Shown here piece by piece: positions 7,551-13,249 of a stretch of 16,881 bases of DNA; position 1 is the first letter of the stretch; each line of letters begins with the position of its first letter. The position numbers were made by a program, and so were the translations under genes. The notes under the pieces are model-generated. The model was not told the DNA's origin. It saw only the letters and a program-made list of their open reading frames with translations, and searched no databases. Origin of the DNA: an uncultured Opitutia bacterium (GTDB lineage Bacteria; Verrucomicrobiota; Verrucomicrobiia; Opitutales; UBA953); NCBI GenBank assembly GCA_903895475.1, contig CAITUF010000257.1, positions 1 to 16,881 on the forward strand, written 5' to 3'.

Positions 7551-7584
7551 AAGCCTAGATTCGTAGGGTGAATACCCTAGGCTT
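7551..7584. other. Inverted repeat with competing inner hairpin
   Basis: AAGCCTAG (7551-7558) pairs with CTAGGCTT (7577-7584). Inside it TAGGGT (7564-7569) can pair with ACCCTA (7574-7579), which shares the bases CTA with the outer arm, so the two hairpins exclude each other in part. The stretch 7464-7605 is otherwise featureless. Confidence 0.5.
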
Positions 7585-7605
7585 GGGGCGGGGGAACAAA
7601 GAAGC

Positions 7606-7757
7606 CGTGCAAAGGTGCAAATTGGCCAGAGGCCGGTGCAATGATTGAAGGTTAAAGCAGATTACAGAGTACAGAGGACAGATTACGGAGCGGACGCTGA
7701 AAAGGGGCTGGAAACCGGGGCGGTGAACAGAGGGCGCGGTGAAGCCACGCCCCTACC
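7606..7757. repeat. Composite repeat A, left of the toxin-antitoxin pair
   Basis: Order: octamers CGTGCAAA and GGTGCAAA, the spacer TTGGCCAGAGGCC, GGTGCAAT; heptamers GATTACA, GAGTACA, GAGGACA, GATTACG (7660-7687); a conserved linker starting GGAGCGGACGCT; GAACAGA; and the imperfect palindrome GGGCGCGG...CCACGCCC followed by CCCTACC. A closely similar copy in the same orientation lies at 8632-8785. Confidence 0.85.
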
Positions 7758-7767
7758 CCACTGCATC

Positions 7768-7845
7768 GGGTAGGGTTGGCACTGCGTGCCAACCTAGCCT
7801 GCCTTTCGATTCCCCTAGGTCAGCACGCAATGCTGACCCTACCTC
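7768..7845. repeat. Two variable-arm palindromes
   Basis: The first is GGGTAGGG, arm TTGGCAC, tgc, arm GTGCCAA, CCTAG (7768-7797). The second is CTAGG, arm TCAGCAC, gca, arm ATGCTGA (one mismatch), CCCTACCTC (7816-7845). The same pair occurs inverted at 11597-11674. Confidence 0.88.
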
Positions 7846-7860
7846 TACCCCACTGCATCC

Positions 7861-7914
7861 ACCTGTGCACTTTTACACCTTTGCACCTTTTCACTTAACT
7901 CTCCAGCCCATCAG
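7861..7914. repeat. GGTGCAAA octamer array, reverse orientation
   Basis: On the minus strand, 8-nt units run AGTGAAAA, GGTGCAAA, GGTGTAAA, AGTGCACA, preceded by AGAGTTA. Together with the palindrome at 7816-7845 it forms composite B, whose near-identical copy lies at 9051-9150. Confidence 0.82.
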
Positions 7915-7933
7915 TACTCCGTACTTCTCTATG

Positions 7934-7959
7934 TCAGCACGCAGTGCTGACCCTACCTC
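7934..7959. repeat. Palindrome at the 3' end of the toxin gene
   Basis: TCAGCAC-gca-GTGCTGA followed by CCCTACCTC. It ends one base before the toxin stop codon (complement of 7961-7963), so toxin mRNA would run straight into the hairpin. No T-run follows, so it may protect the 3' end rather than terminate. Confidence 0.85.
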
Positions 7960-7960
7960 T

Positions 7961-8227
7961 TCATTCCCCGTAATGCGTCCAGAGGCGTAGGACCTTAACG
8001 GTCTTACGGGCTTTAAGCACCTCATAGACTAAGCGGTGGGTGATGTTAATCCGGCGGGAGTAGAGGCCTTTCAGGTCGCCGACGAGGCTCTCGTAGGGTG
8101 GCGGGTTCCGGAAAGGATTGGCCGACAAGACGGCCACCAAGGGCTCGGCTTTGTCGCGCAGGCCTGCGCGTGCAATCCGCTTGGAATCCTTGCATGCCTG
8201 ACGGGTATAGACGACCGCCCAGCTCAC
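7961..8227 (-). CDS. yoeB: YoeB/Txe-type mRNA interferase toxin
   Basis: An 88-residue RelE-superfamily toxin expected to cleave mRNA at the ribosomal A site. Family motifs are clear: LKGLYSRRINITHRLVYEV (52-70) and the C-terminal THYGE. Residues matching the YoeB catalytic set are present: Glu46 (YESLVGDL), Arg65 (THRLVY), and His85-Tyr86, against Glu46, Arg65, His83, Tyr84 in E. coli YoeB. The start is GTG (complement of 8225-8227), overlapping the antitoxin TGA stop as GTGA, so translation is probably coupled. Length is normal and no lesion is seen, so the toxin is likely functional. The module lies between direct copies of composite repeats, consistent with acquisition as a cassette. Confidence 0.93.
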   Translation of the reverse strand: MSWAVVYTRQACKDSKRIARAGLRDKAEPLVAVLSANPFRNPPPYESLVGDLKGLYSRRINITHRLVYEVLKARKTVKVLRLWTHYGE

Positions 8228-8460
8228 CAGGGTAGCTTCCGCTTACACTTGGACGTAGATTCAGCGCGACCCTTTTTGAGCGAGGCCTTCATGCCAGGAA
8301 TCGCAGAGAGGTGCAGGGTCTCTTGCAGACTGCGCCAATCGGACTCGGAGATCAGCACGGCGTTGCCGCGCTTACCCGTGATATGGACCGGCTCATGGGC
8401 CGCGGCATCGATGAGCCGGTAAAGCTGGGCGCGAGCCTTAGTGGCGGAAACGTGAGCCAT
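8224..8460 (-). CDS. yefM: YefM-type antitoxin
   Basis: A 78-residue Phd/YefM antitoxin, the partner and likely co-repressor of the downstream toxin. The N-terminal DNA-binding part contains VSATKARAQLYRLIDAA (4-20) and PVHITGKRGNAVLIS (24-38); the toxin-binding tail begins at DWRSLQETLHLS (41-52). A frame extends upstream to 8532, but I chose the ATG at 8460. It places the YefM fold at the N-terminus as in the family, and it leaves the palindromic operator (8467-8490) in the leader instead of inside the gene. The C-terminus is Lys-rich (KKGRAESTSKCKRK), as expected of a flexible tail. The gene overlaps the toxin start by 4 nt. Confidence 0.9.
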   Translation of the reverse strand: MAHVSATKARAQLYRLIDAAAHEPVHITGKRGNAVLISESDWRSLQETLHLSAIPGMKASLKKGRAESTSKCKRKLPW

Positions 8461-8466
8461 GGAGAT

Positions 8467-8490
8467 AAGCGTACGTAAAGCCGTACGCTT
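8467..8490. promoter_or_regulatory. Paired CGTACG operator of the toxin-antitoxin operon
   Basis: A perfect inverted repeat, AAGCGTACG (8467-8475) and CGTACGCTT (8482-8490), lies 6 bp upstream of the antitoxin ATG. Each arm contains its own palindrome CGTACG (8470-8475 and 8482-8487), with centres 12 bp apart. In E. coli the YefM-YoeB operator is a pair of palindromes with TGTACA cores, to my recollection with the same 12-bp spacing, so this is probably the autoregulatory site. Confidence 0.75.
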
Positions 8491-8631
8491 GGCAAGAACA
8501 CCCTCGCCGGAGTGATGATTGAATAAAAACATGGATTAAGTCAGTCGGCACCCAACTCGACCGCAAGCCAACGACCCTAGGCAGGTTGTCTTAGGGAGAT
8601 GAGTCAGTGAGGGGTGGGGAAAGAAAGAATA

Positions 8632-8785
8632 CGTGCAAAGGTGCGAATCGGCCAGAGGCCGGTGCAAAAGTGTAAAGGTGAAACCAGGTTACAGAGTTCG
8701 GAGGGCAGAGGACGGAGCGGACGCTAAAAAAGGGGTCGGGAACCGGGGCGATGAACAGAGGGCGCGGTAAACCACGCCCCTACCC
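8632..8785. repeat. Composite repeat A, right of the toxin-antitoxin pair
   Basis: Same order and orientation as 7606-7757: octamers CGTGCAAA, GGTGCGAA, spacer TCGGCCAGAGGCC, GGTGCAAA, AGTGTAAA, GGTGAAAC; heptamers GGTTACA, GAGTTCG, GAGGGCA, GAGGACG (8687-8714); linker GGAGCGGACGCT; GAACAGA; palindrome GGGCGCGGTAAACCACGCCC; CCCTACC. The linkers are nearly identical between copies while the heptamer units differ. The stretch 8533-8631 before it shows nothing recognisable. Confidence 0.85.
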
Positions 8786-8905
8786 GCGAGCGCGGCTCGC
8801 GAAAGGCAGCTAGGTTGGCACGCAGTGAGAACCTAGCAGAGTTCGGAGTTCAGATTACGGAGTACCGATAAAGGGGGTCGGACGCGACGCAGTCGCGCCC
8901 CTACC
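8785..8905. repeat. Palindromes with a heptamer array
   Basis: Palindrome CGCGAGC-gcg-GCTCGCG (8785-8801); palindrome CTAGGTTGGCAC-gca-GTGAGAACCTAG (8810-8835), whose outer arms match but with internal mismatches; heptamers GAGTTCG, GAGTTCA, GATTACG, GAGTACC, GATAAAG (8839-8873); then CGCGAC-gca-GTCGCG followed by CCCCTACC (8883-8905). Confidence 0.78.
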
Positions 8906-9017
8906 TTAAGTTAAGGATCAGCTATCGACGTTGAGTCTGGAGGGAAAACAAGGGGTCCTAAGGTCGCGCCAGTTATCCGATTCCACTTCCCCCTTTCACT
9001 CCACGTTTGCGCTTTTA

Positions 9018-9150
9018 ATCCGTAATCCGTAATCTGTAATCAGTACTCCTCTAGGTCAGCACGCAGTGCTGACCCTACCTCGCACCAATGTAGCCACCTG
9101 TGCACTTTTACAGCTTTGCACCTTTTCACTTAACTCTGCAGCCCACCAGT
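9018..9150. repeat. Composite repeat B with reverse heptamers, 3' of the ACT gene
   Basis: A reverse heptamer array (9018-9051; minus-strand units GAGTACT, GATTACA, GATTACG, GATTACG), the palindrome CTAGG-TCAGCAC-gca-GTGCTGA-CCCTACCTC (9051-9081), and reverse octamers (9096-9132). From 9051 to 9150 it is a near-identical direct copy of 7816-7914. It ends 11 bp before the ACT gene stop. The stretch 8906-9017 shows nothing recognisable. Confidence 0.83.
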
Positions 9151-9160
9151 CCCCCTCGAC

Positions 9161-9619
9161 TTAGCGCGCAATATCGTTCCGACCGAGGACCGTGATGCCG
9201 TGCTGCTGGAGAACGGAGGCGGAGAGTTCCTGGGCTTCGGTGCGAACAACCAGACCATAGCGACCGTTAGGACGGAACAAGAACGGGTAGACGTAATGAA
9301 TATTAATCTCCGCCTTTAGTAAAATGCCGGTGACGTCCTTGAGCTGGGCCTCGGACTGTAGTTCAATCGCGACCACTGGGACGGCATCGTGCGCAAAGCG
9401 GTGGGCATTGAGAACCTCTTCGGCGCGCTCGGGATAGTCGACCACGATACGGATGATCGTCGAGTCGGTCGTGTCCACGAGGCAGAGCGCCATGATATGG
9501 ACATCGGCTTGGCCGAGGGATTCGACGAGCTCGTGCAGACGGCCAACCTTGTTCTCCACAAAGATAGAGAATTGGCGCACAGCGCCGAGGTTTGGTTCAT
9601 TCACGGTTTCAGAGCCCAT
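9161..9619 (-). CDS. Tandem ACT-domain protein
   Basis: A 152-residue cytoplasmic protein made of two ACT domains (about 15-75 and 83-148). The first begins RQFSIFVENKVGRLHELVESL, whose ENKVGRL turn matches the ACT consensus around ENxPGxL. The second contains LKAEINIHYVYPFL (101-114). ACT domains usually bind amino acids and regulate enzymes. With no catalytic domain attached, this is probably a small-molecule sensor or regulatory subunit, in line with stand-alone ACT proteins; its partner is unknown. The ATG at 9619 is preferred over an in-frame TTG at 9646. It is divergent from the TonB receptor with only 53 bp between the starts. Downstream transcription runs straight into composite repeat B. 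Confidence 0.85.
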   Translation of the reverse strand: MGSETVNEPNLGAVRQFSIFVENKVGRLHELVESLGQADVHIMALCLVDTTDSTIIRIVVDYPERAEEVLNAHRFAHDAVPVVAIELQSEAQLKDVTGILLKAEINIHYVYPFLFRPNGRYGLVVRTEAQELSASVLQQHGITVLGRNDIAR

Positions 9620-9672
9620 CGATGAACAATGTATGACACGTCCCAAAGTTTTCTCCAGCCCTTTCGCATCGG

Positions 9673-11541
9673 ATGAGACTTGCCACGAATCGAGACTGGG
9701 GGATTTATGCCGTTATGTCTTTGGTCTTCCCTGCCCTTTTACTGGCCCAAGTAGCCGTCCAGCTGCCAGAGACCGTCGTGGTCGAAACACGCCAGCCGGC
9801 ACCCGTCACCGAAGCGTCACCCTCCGTCACCAAAATCGACGCCACCCAAGCATCGGAGTCCGGCTACCGCTCGCTGACCTCACTCTTAGGCACCACCCCC
9901 GGCGTCTTCGCCTCCGAACAAGGCGGGGATGGCTCGCAATCCTCCCTCTTCACCCGCGGCACCAACTCCGCCCACACCGCAGTCCTGCTCGATGGCCGCC
10001 GCCTACCCGCCGGCTTCTCGGGCAGCTACGAGCTCGGACGCTACCGACTCTTCGGGTTGTCATCAGTCGAAATTCTACGCGGGGCGTCATCCTCCCTCTA
10101 CGGTGCCAACTCCCTCGGCGGCGTCGTCGACCTCCGCTTACAAAATCCACTCACCTCCAAGGCTGGCTCTTCGCTGGAAGCCGAAGCAGGCTCCTACGGG
10201 CGCGCTTCGGTCGGCTACGCTTTCGCGACCAACAACGCCCGAACTGGCCAAGCCGCGACGCAGGGGACGGCCCTTTCAGTTACGACCTCCCATGACGACG
10301 GGTGGCGCGCTAACGGCGGACGCGAGGCGTCCACGGCCTTAGTCAAATCCGCGTGGCAGCTATCCCCGCAACTCACCGCCGACCTGATTGGCTCGGCTGA
10401 TCTCGGACGAGGGGGACTGCCTGGCTCCGAAACCGCGCCTAGCCTCGTCGACTGGCAGAAGGACAGCGGTTGGCTGATTTCGCCGGGTCTCCGCTACGTC
10501 GATTCCATCACGACGGCCACCGCGTTCTGGTCGCGTGGCGGCTCGCATGTGCGCAGCTTCACTGGCGGCGATTTACAGAGCTACCGCCTAGCCACCGATG
10601 AACTGACCGCCTACGCGGATTGGAAAGCGCGCGCTGACCTCTCGTTCGGACTCGGGGCCACCTACGAACGCAATGCCTTCGACCAGCTCGCCTATGCGAC
10701 CCCGTGGGCGAACACGATTGAATCGTTCGGACTGTGGGCGCATGCCGACTGGAAGCCCACGGCCTCCGACCGATTTAAGGTCGGCGCGAGACGCGATGAC
10801 TTCAGTGACTTCGCGGGCAAGACGACGGGGGAAGTGACCTGGGGACATACCTTTAATAAACAAGTCGCCACGCACTTAAAGGCCGCCAGCGCCTACCGTG
10901 CGCCCTCGGCGAATGACCTCGCTTACGGCACTTCGCAAAACCTCATCCTACGCCCCGAAGCCAACCGCGCCTTCGAGGCTGGCCTACGCTTTAACAACGC
11001 GGATTCGCGTGGCCCGAACTGGACCCTCGTCGCGTTTGAAAATAACCTGACCGACCTGATCGACTACGACCCCAACGATAATTATAAAACTTTCAACATC
11101 GCCAAAGCCCGCACCCGCGGGGTCGAACTCGGCGTCGAAGCCCGTCCGACCAAGGGTATTCGCCTCTTCGGGGCGGCCACCTCCCTGCAGACCAAGGCCT
11201 TGACCAATTACTTGGGCGTCATCGCCGCTGGGGAGTCCCTGCTGCGTCGGCCGACCTTCACCCTCTCGGCCGGTACCGAGATCACGCCCACGGAACGCTG
11301 GAGCTTCGGCGCCGGCGTCACGCTACTGCATGGGCGCGTCGACTTCGACTGGGATAATTTCCAACGCGTCGACCTGCCAAACTCGTTAGTCTGGCGCGGC
11401 TGGGCGCGCTTTGCGTGGAACGACTCGACGGACCTAACCCTCCGCCTGGAAAATATCGGCGGCGAAACCGCCCCGCCCGCGGCTTTGGGCTACGGCGCCC
11501 AACCTCGCTCGGTCTACGTTGGCGTGGCGAAGAAGTTCTAA
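9673..11541 (+). CDS. TonB-dependent outer-membrane receptor, BtuB-like
   Basis: A 622-residue outer-membrane receptor for energy-dependent uptake. The signal peptide ends near LLLAQ (22-26). A TonB-box-like ETVVVETR follows (33-40), then the plug domain (about 52-160) with the motifs SLTSLLGTTPGVFA (67-80), LFTRGTNSAHTAVLLDGRR (92-110) and VEILRGASSSLYGANSLGG (132-150). The rest is a beta-barrel ending in aromatic AKKF. Size and motif pattern match cobalamin or siderophore-type receptors such as BtuB, but no cobalamin riboswitch fits in the 53-bp upstream gap and no transport gene is adjacent, so the substrate is open. ATG 9673 is preferred over ATG 9715 because it gives the signal peptide a positive N-terminus. 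Confidence 0.92.
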   Translation: MRLATNRDWGIYAVMSLVFPALLLAQVAVQLPETVVVETRQPAPVTEASPSVTKIDATQASESGYRSLTSLLGTTPGVFASEQGGDGSQSSLFTRGTNSAHTAVLLDGRRLPAGFSGSYELGRYRLFGLSSVEILRGASSSLYGANSLGGVVDLRLQNPLTSKAGSSLEAEAGSYGRASVGYAFATNNARTGQAATQGTALSVTTSHDDGWRANGGREASTALVKSAWQLSPQLTADLIGSADLGRGGLPGSETAPSLVDWQKDSGWLISPGLRYVDSITTATAFWSRGGSHVRSFTGGDLQSYRLATDELTAYADWKARADLSFGLGATYERNAFDQLAYATPWANTIESFGLWAHADWKPTASDRFKVGARRDDFSDFAGKTTGEVTWGHTFNKQVATHLKAASAYRAPSANDLAYGTSQNLILRPEANRAFEAGLRFNNADSRGPNWTLVAFENNLTDLIDYDPNDNYKTFNIAKARTRGVELGVEARPTKGIRLFGAATSLQTKALTNYLGVIAAGESLLRRPTFTLSAGTEITPTERWSFGAGVTLLHGRVDFDWDNFQRVDLPNSLVWRGWARFAWNDSTDLTLRLENIGGETAPPAALGYGAQPRSVYVGVAKKF

Positions 11542-11596
11542 AGAACAGAAGGGGGGCTGGTAGGGTTGCGACTAGGTCGGGTCTTTTCCCTGCCTC

Positions 11597-11720
11597 GAGG
11601 TAGGGTCAGCACTGCGTGCTGACCTAGGGGAATCGACAGACGGACTAGGTTGGCACGCAGTGCCAACCCTACCCGATGCACTGGGGTAGGGGCGCGACTG
11701 CGTCGCGACCTCTGTTCATC
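11597..11720. repeat. Three-palindrome block downstream of the TonB receptor
   Basis: GAGGTAGGG-TCAGCAC-tgc-GTGCTGA-CCTAG (11597-11627), CTAGG-TTGGCAC-gca-GTGCCAA-CCCTACCC (11645-11674) and GGGTAGGGG-CGCGAC-tgc-GTCGCG (11684-11707), then CCTCTGTTCATC. The whole block matches the reverse complement of 7722-7845, except that the third palindrome there has entirely different arms (GGGCGTGG/CCGCGCCC). The gap 11542-11596 holds nothing recognisable. Confidence 0.85.
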
Positions 11721-11769
11721 AGGAGACGGGAGAGTTCCACTTCCCTTCCGTCCCCACCTCGCTCTGGTC

Positions 11770-11840
11770 AACGGACGCGACGCAGTCGCGCCCCTACCAG
11801 TAAGCAGGACAGCACGTGGTGCTGTCCCTACCTCACAATC
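11770..11840. repeat. 71-bp inverted repeat, left copy
   Basis: This is the exact reverse complement of 12976-13046 over 71 bp. It contains two palindromes of the variable-arm family: CGCGAC-gca-GTCGCG followed by CCCCTACC (11776-11797), and GACAGCAC-gtg-GTGCTGTC followed by CCTACCTC (11808-11834). The pair brackets the GGCT/tag genes. The remaining 95 bp to the start codon at 11936 show no repeat. Confidence 0.95.
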
Positions 11841-11935
11841 CCCAAGCCCACCATACTCCTGCCAACCAATCCCCTCGCACCGCCGTCCCCTCTTGCCTCC
11901 CGAGCGGTTTAGGGCACAGTTCACCTTCCTTCCTA

Positions 11936-12388
11936 ATGAGCCGGTATTATTTCGCTTACGCCTCTAACCTTGACGCCGCTCAGATGGAACGGCGCTGCCC
12001 GGGCCTGCAGTACCGCGGGAAGGCCTTCCTGCCCAAGCACCGCCTCGCGTTCACGCACATGAGCACGACTTGGGGCGGCGGTTCGGCCGATATCTTGGAA
12101 GACATGGATTCGCCTGGCGTCTGGGGAGCCGTCTACGAACTCACCTTGGACGACTGGAAGCGCCTCGCGGAGGCCGAAGGCACGTCCTACAAGCGCGTCA
12201 CCGTCACCGTTTGGGAAGCCGGCGTCGAGGAATGCCCGCTGGAATGTGATGCCTTCAAGGTCATCGACATCACCGGCCCGCACCTCCCCTCCAAGCTTTA
12301 CCACGAAAAGATTGTCCGCGGTGCGTTAGCGCGCGGGCTCCCGGCTGGCTGGGTCACCTGGCTGCGCGGGCTTTCCGCCAAAGGCTGA
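11936..12388 (+). CDS. Gamma-glutamylcyclotransferase-like (AIG2/GGCT fold) protein
   Basis: A 150-residue cytoplasmic protein of the GGCT-like family, which releases 5-oxoproline from gamma-glutamyl peptides or amines. The N-terminal signature YYFAYASNLDAAQM (4-17) corresponds to the YGSN-type substrate loop. GAVYELTLDDWKRLAEAEG (64-82) ends in the region holding the catalytic glutamate of GGCTs, with Glu81 the best candidate. Length is normal. The ATG at 11936 is chosen because the signature follows directly; the longer frame upstream runs through the repeat DNA. The stop is 2 nt before the GTG of tag, so the two form an operon. A glutathione-metabolism role beside an alkylation-repair enzyme would be plausible but is inference. 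Confidence 0.88.
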   Translation: MSRYYFAYASNLDAAQMERRCPGLQYRGKAFLPKHRLAFTHMSTTWGGGSADILEDMDSPGVWGAVYELTLDDWKRLAEAEGTSYKRVTVTVWEAGVEECPLECDAFKVIDITGPHLPSKLYHEKIVRGALARGLPAGWVTWLRGLSAKG

Positions 12389-12390
12389 CC

Positions 12391-12942
12391 GTGGCTAAGA
12401 ATAAGACCCGTTGCTTCTGGTGCGGGGATGACCCGATCTATGTCGCCTACCATGACGACGAATGGGGCGTGCCCGTGCATGACGACAGACAGCACTTCGA
12501 GCAACTTATCCTCGAAGGTGCGCAGGCCGGGCTCTCGTGGTTAACGGTGCTCCGTAAGCGCGAGCACTACCGCAAAGCCTTTGCGGGATTTGACCCGAAG
12601 AAAGTCGCGCGCTTCAATGCGAAGAAAATCGATGGGCTCATGCAGAACGCCGGACTCGTCCGGCACCGTGGCAAACTCGAGTCCGCCGTCGGTAACGCAC
12701 GCGCCTTCTTGGCGATTCAAACTGAGTTCGGTAGCTACGATGCTTGGCTCTGGGCCCAAGCGAAGGCCTTCCCTGCCAAGCGTGATCGGATGGCTACGAC
12801 CTCACCCTTGGCCGAACACCTCTCCAAGGAACTCCGCAAGCGCGGCATGAAATTCGTCGGCCCCTCGATTATGCACGCCACCCTCCAAGCCATCGGGGTC
12901 TATCAGGATCACCTACCGGGGTGTTGGAAGAGGCGTAATTAG
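12391..12942 (+). CDS. tag: DNA-3-methyladenine glycosylase I
   Basis: A 183-residue base-excision repair enzyme that removes 3-methyladenine from alkylated DNA. It aligns well with E. coli Tag: CFWCGDDPIYVAYHDDEWG at the N-terminus, LEGAQAGLSWLTVL (41-54), AGLVRHRGK (87-95), and GMKFVGPSI (152-160). The zinc ligands are conserved with the same spacing, Cys8, His21, His174 and Cys178. Glu42, matching catalytic-pocket Glu38 of E. coli, and Trp50 are in place. The start is GTG, 2 nt after the upstream stop, so translation is likely coupled to the GGCT-like gene. No lesion is visible. The unit sits inside a perfect inverted repeat. Confidence 0.96.
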   Translation: MAKNKTRCFWCGDDPIYVAYHDDEWGVPVHDDRQHFEQLILEGAQAGLSWLTVLRKREHYRKAFAGFDPKKVARFNAKKIDGLMQNAGLVRHRGKLESAVGNARAFLAIQTEFGSYDAWLWAQAKAFPAKRDRMATTSPLAEHLSKELRKRGMKFVGPSIMHATLQAIGVYQDHLPGCWKRRN

Positions 12943-12975
12943 AGGACTGGTTGGCTAGAGTGTGGTTGGCTAGAG

Positions 12976-13046
12976 GATTGTGAGGTAGGGACAGCACCAC
13001 GTGCTGTCCTGCTTACTGGTAGGGGCGCGACTGCGTCGCGTCCGTT
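12976..13046. repeat. 71-bp inverted repeat, right copy
   Basis: Exact reverse complement of 11770-11840. It starts 34 bp after the tag stop codon and carries the palindromes GACAGCAC-cac-GTGCTGTC (12989-13007) and CGCGAC-tgc-GTCGCG in reverse order. A perfect match over 71 bp implies recent duplication or gene conversion between the two sides. Confidence 0.95.
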
Positions 13047-13084
13047 CGCACGCGGGCGGCGAAGGCTGACGCACGTCCTGCCTT

Positions 13085-13188
13085 GGGTAGGGGCAAGGCT
13101 TTGCCTTGCCCTCCAAGCAAGGAGGGCGCGGTAAACCACGCCCCAACCTTAAGGCAACTAGGTCAGCACGCAGTGCTGACCCTACCTC
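13085..13188. repeat. Palindrome cluster right of tag
   Basis: GGGTAGG followed by GGGCAAGGC-ttt-GCCTTGCCC (13091-13111); GGGCGCGG-taaa-CCACGCCC (13124-13143, one mismatch); and CTAGG-TCAGCAC-gca-GTGCTGA-CCCTACCTC (13158-13188). The first two have other arms and other central bases than the gca type, but the same TAGGG-type flank. Confidence 0.82.
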
Positions 13189-13208
13189 GCCCCGAAGTAG
13201 CTACCTGG

Positions 13209-13238
13209 GCTCCTTTGCACCCTTGCACTTTTGCACCG
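13209..13238. repeat. GGTGCAAA octamer array, reverse orientation
   Basis: On the minus strand the units run GGTGCAAA, AGTGCAAG, GGTGCAAA. This is the sixth octamer array of the window. Confidence 0.75.
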
Positions 13239-13249
13239 CATCTTTTCAG

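Noticed and set aside
7191..9150. CRISPR array
   Set aside because: The repeats have 7- or 8-nt periods without 25-40 nt spacers, and no cas gene is present.
9620..9672. Cobalamin riboswitch before the BtuB-like receptor
   Set aside because: The gap is only 53 bp, too short for that riboswitch (about 200 nt), and no conserved B12-box is visible.
9453..10295. 280-residue plus-strand frame
   Set aside because: Overlaps the ACT gene and the TonB receptor in another frame and is Arg/Pro-rich with no domain.
11770..13046. Insertion sequence around GGCT/tag
   Set aside because: No transposase is encoded between the inverted repeats, so it cannot be called an IS; it is reported as a possible cassette instead.
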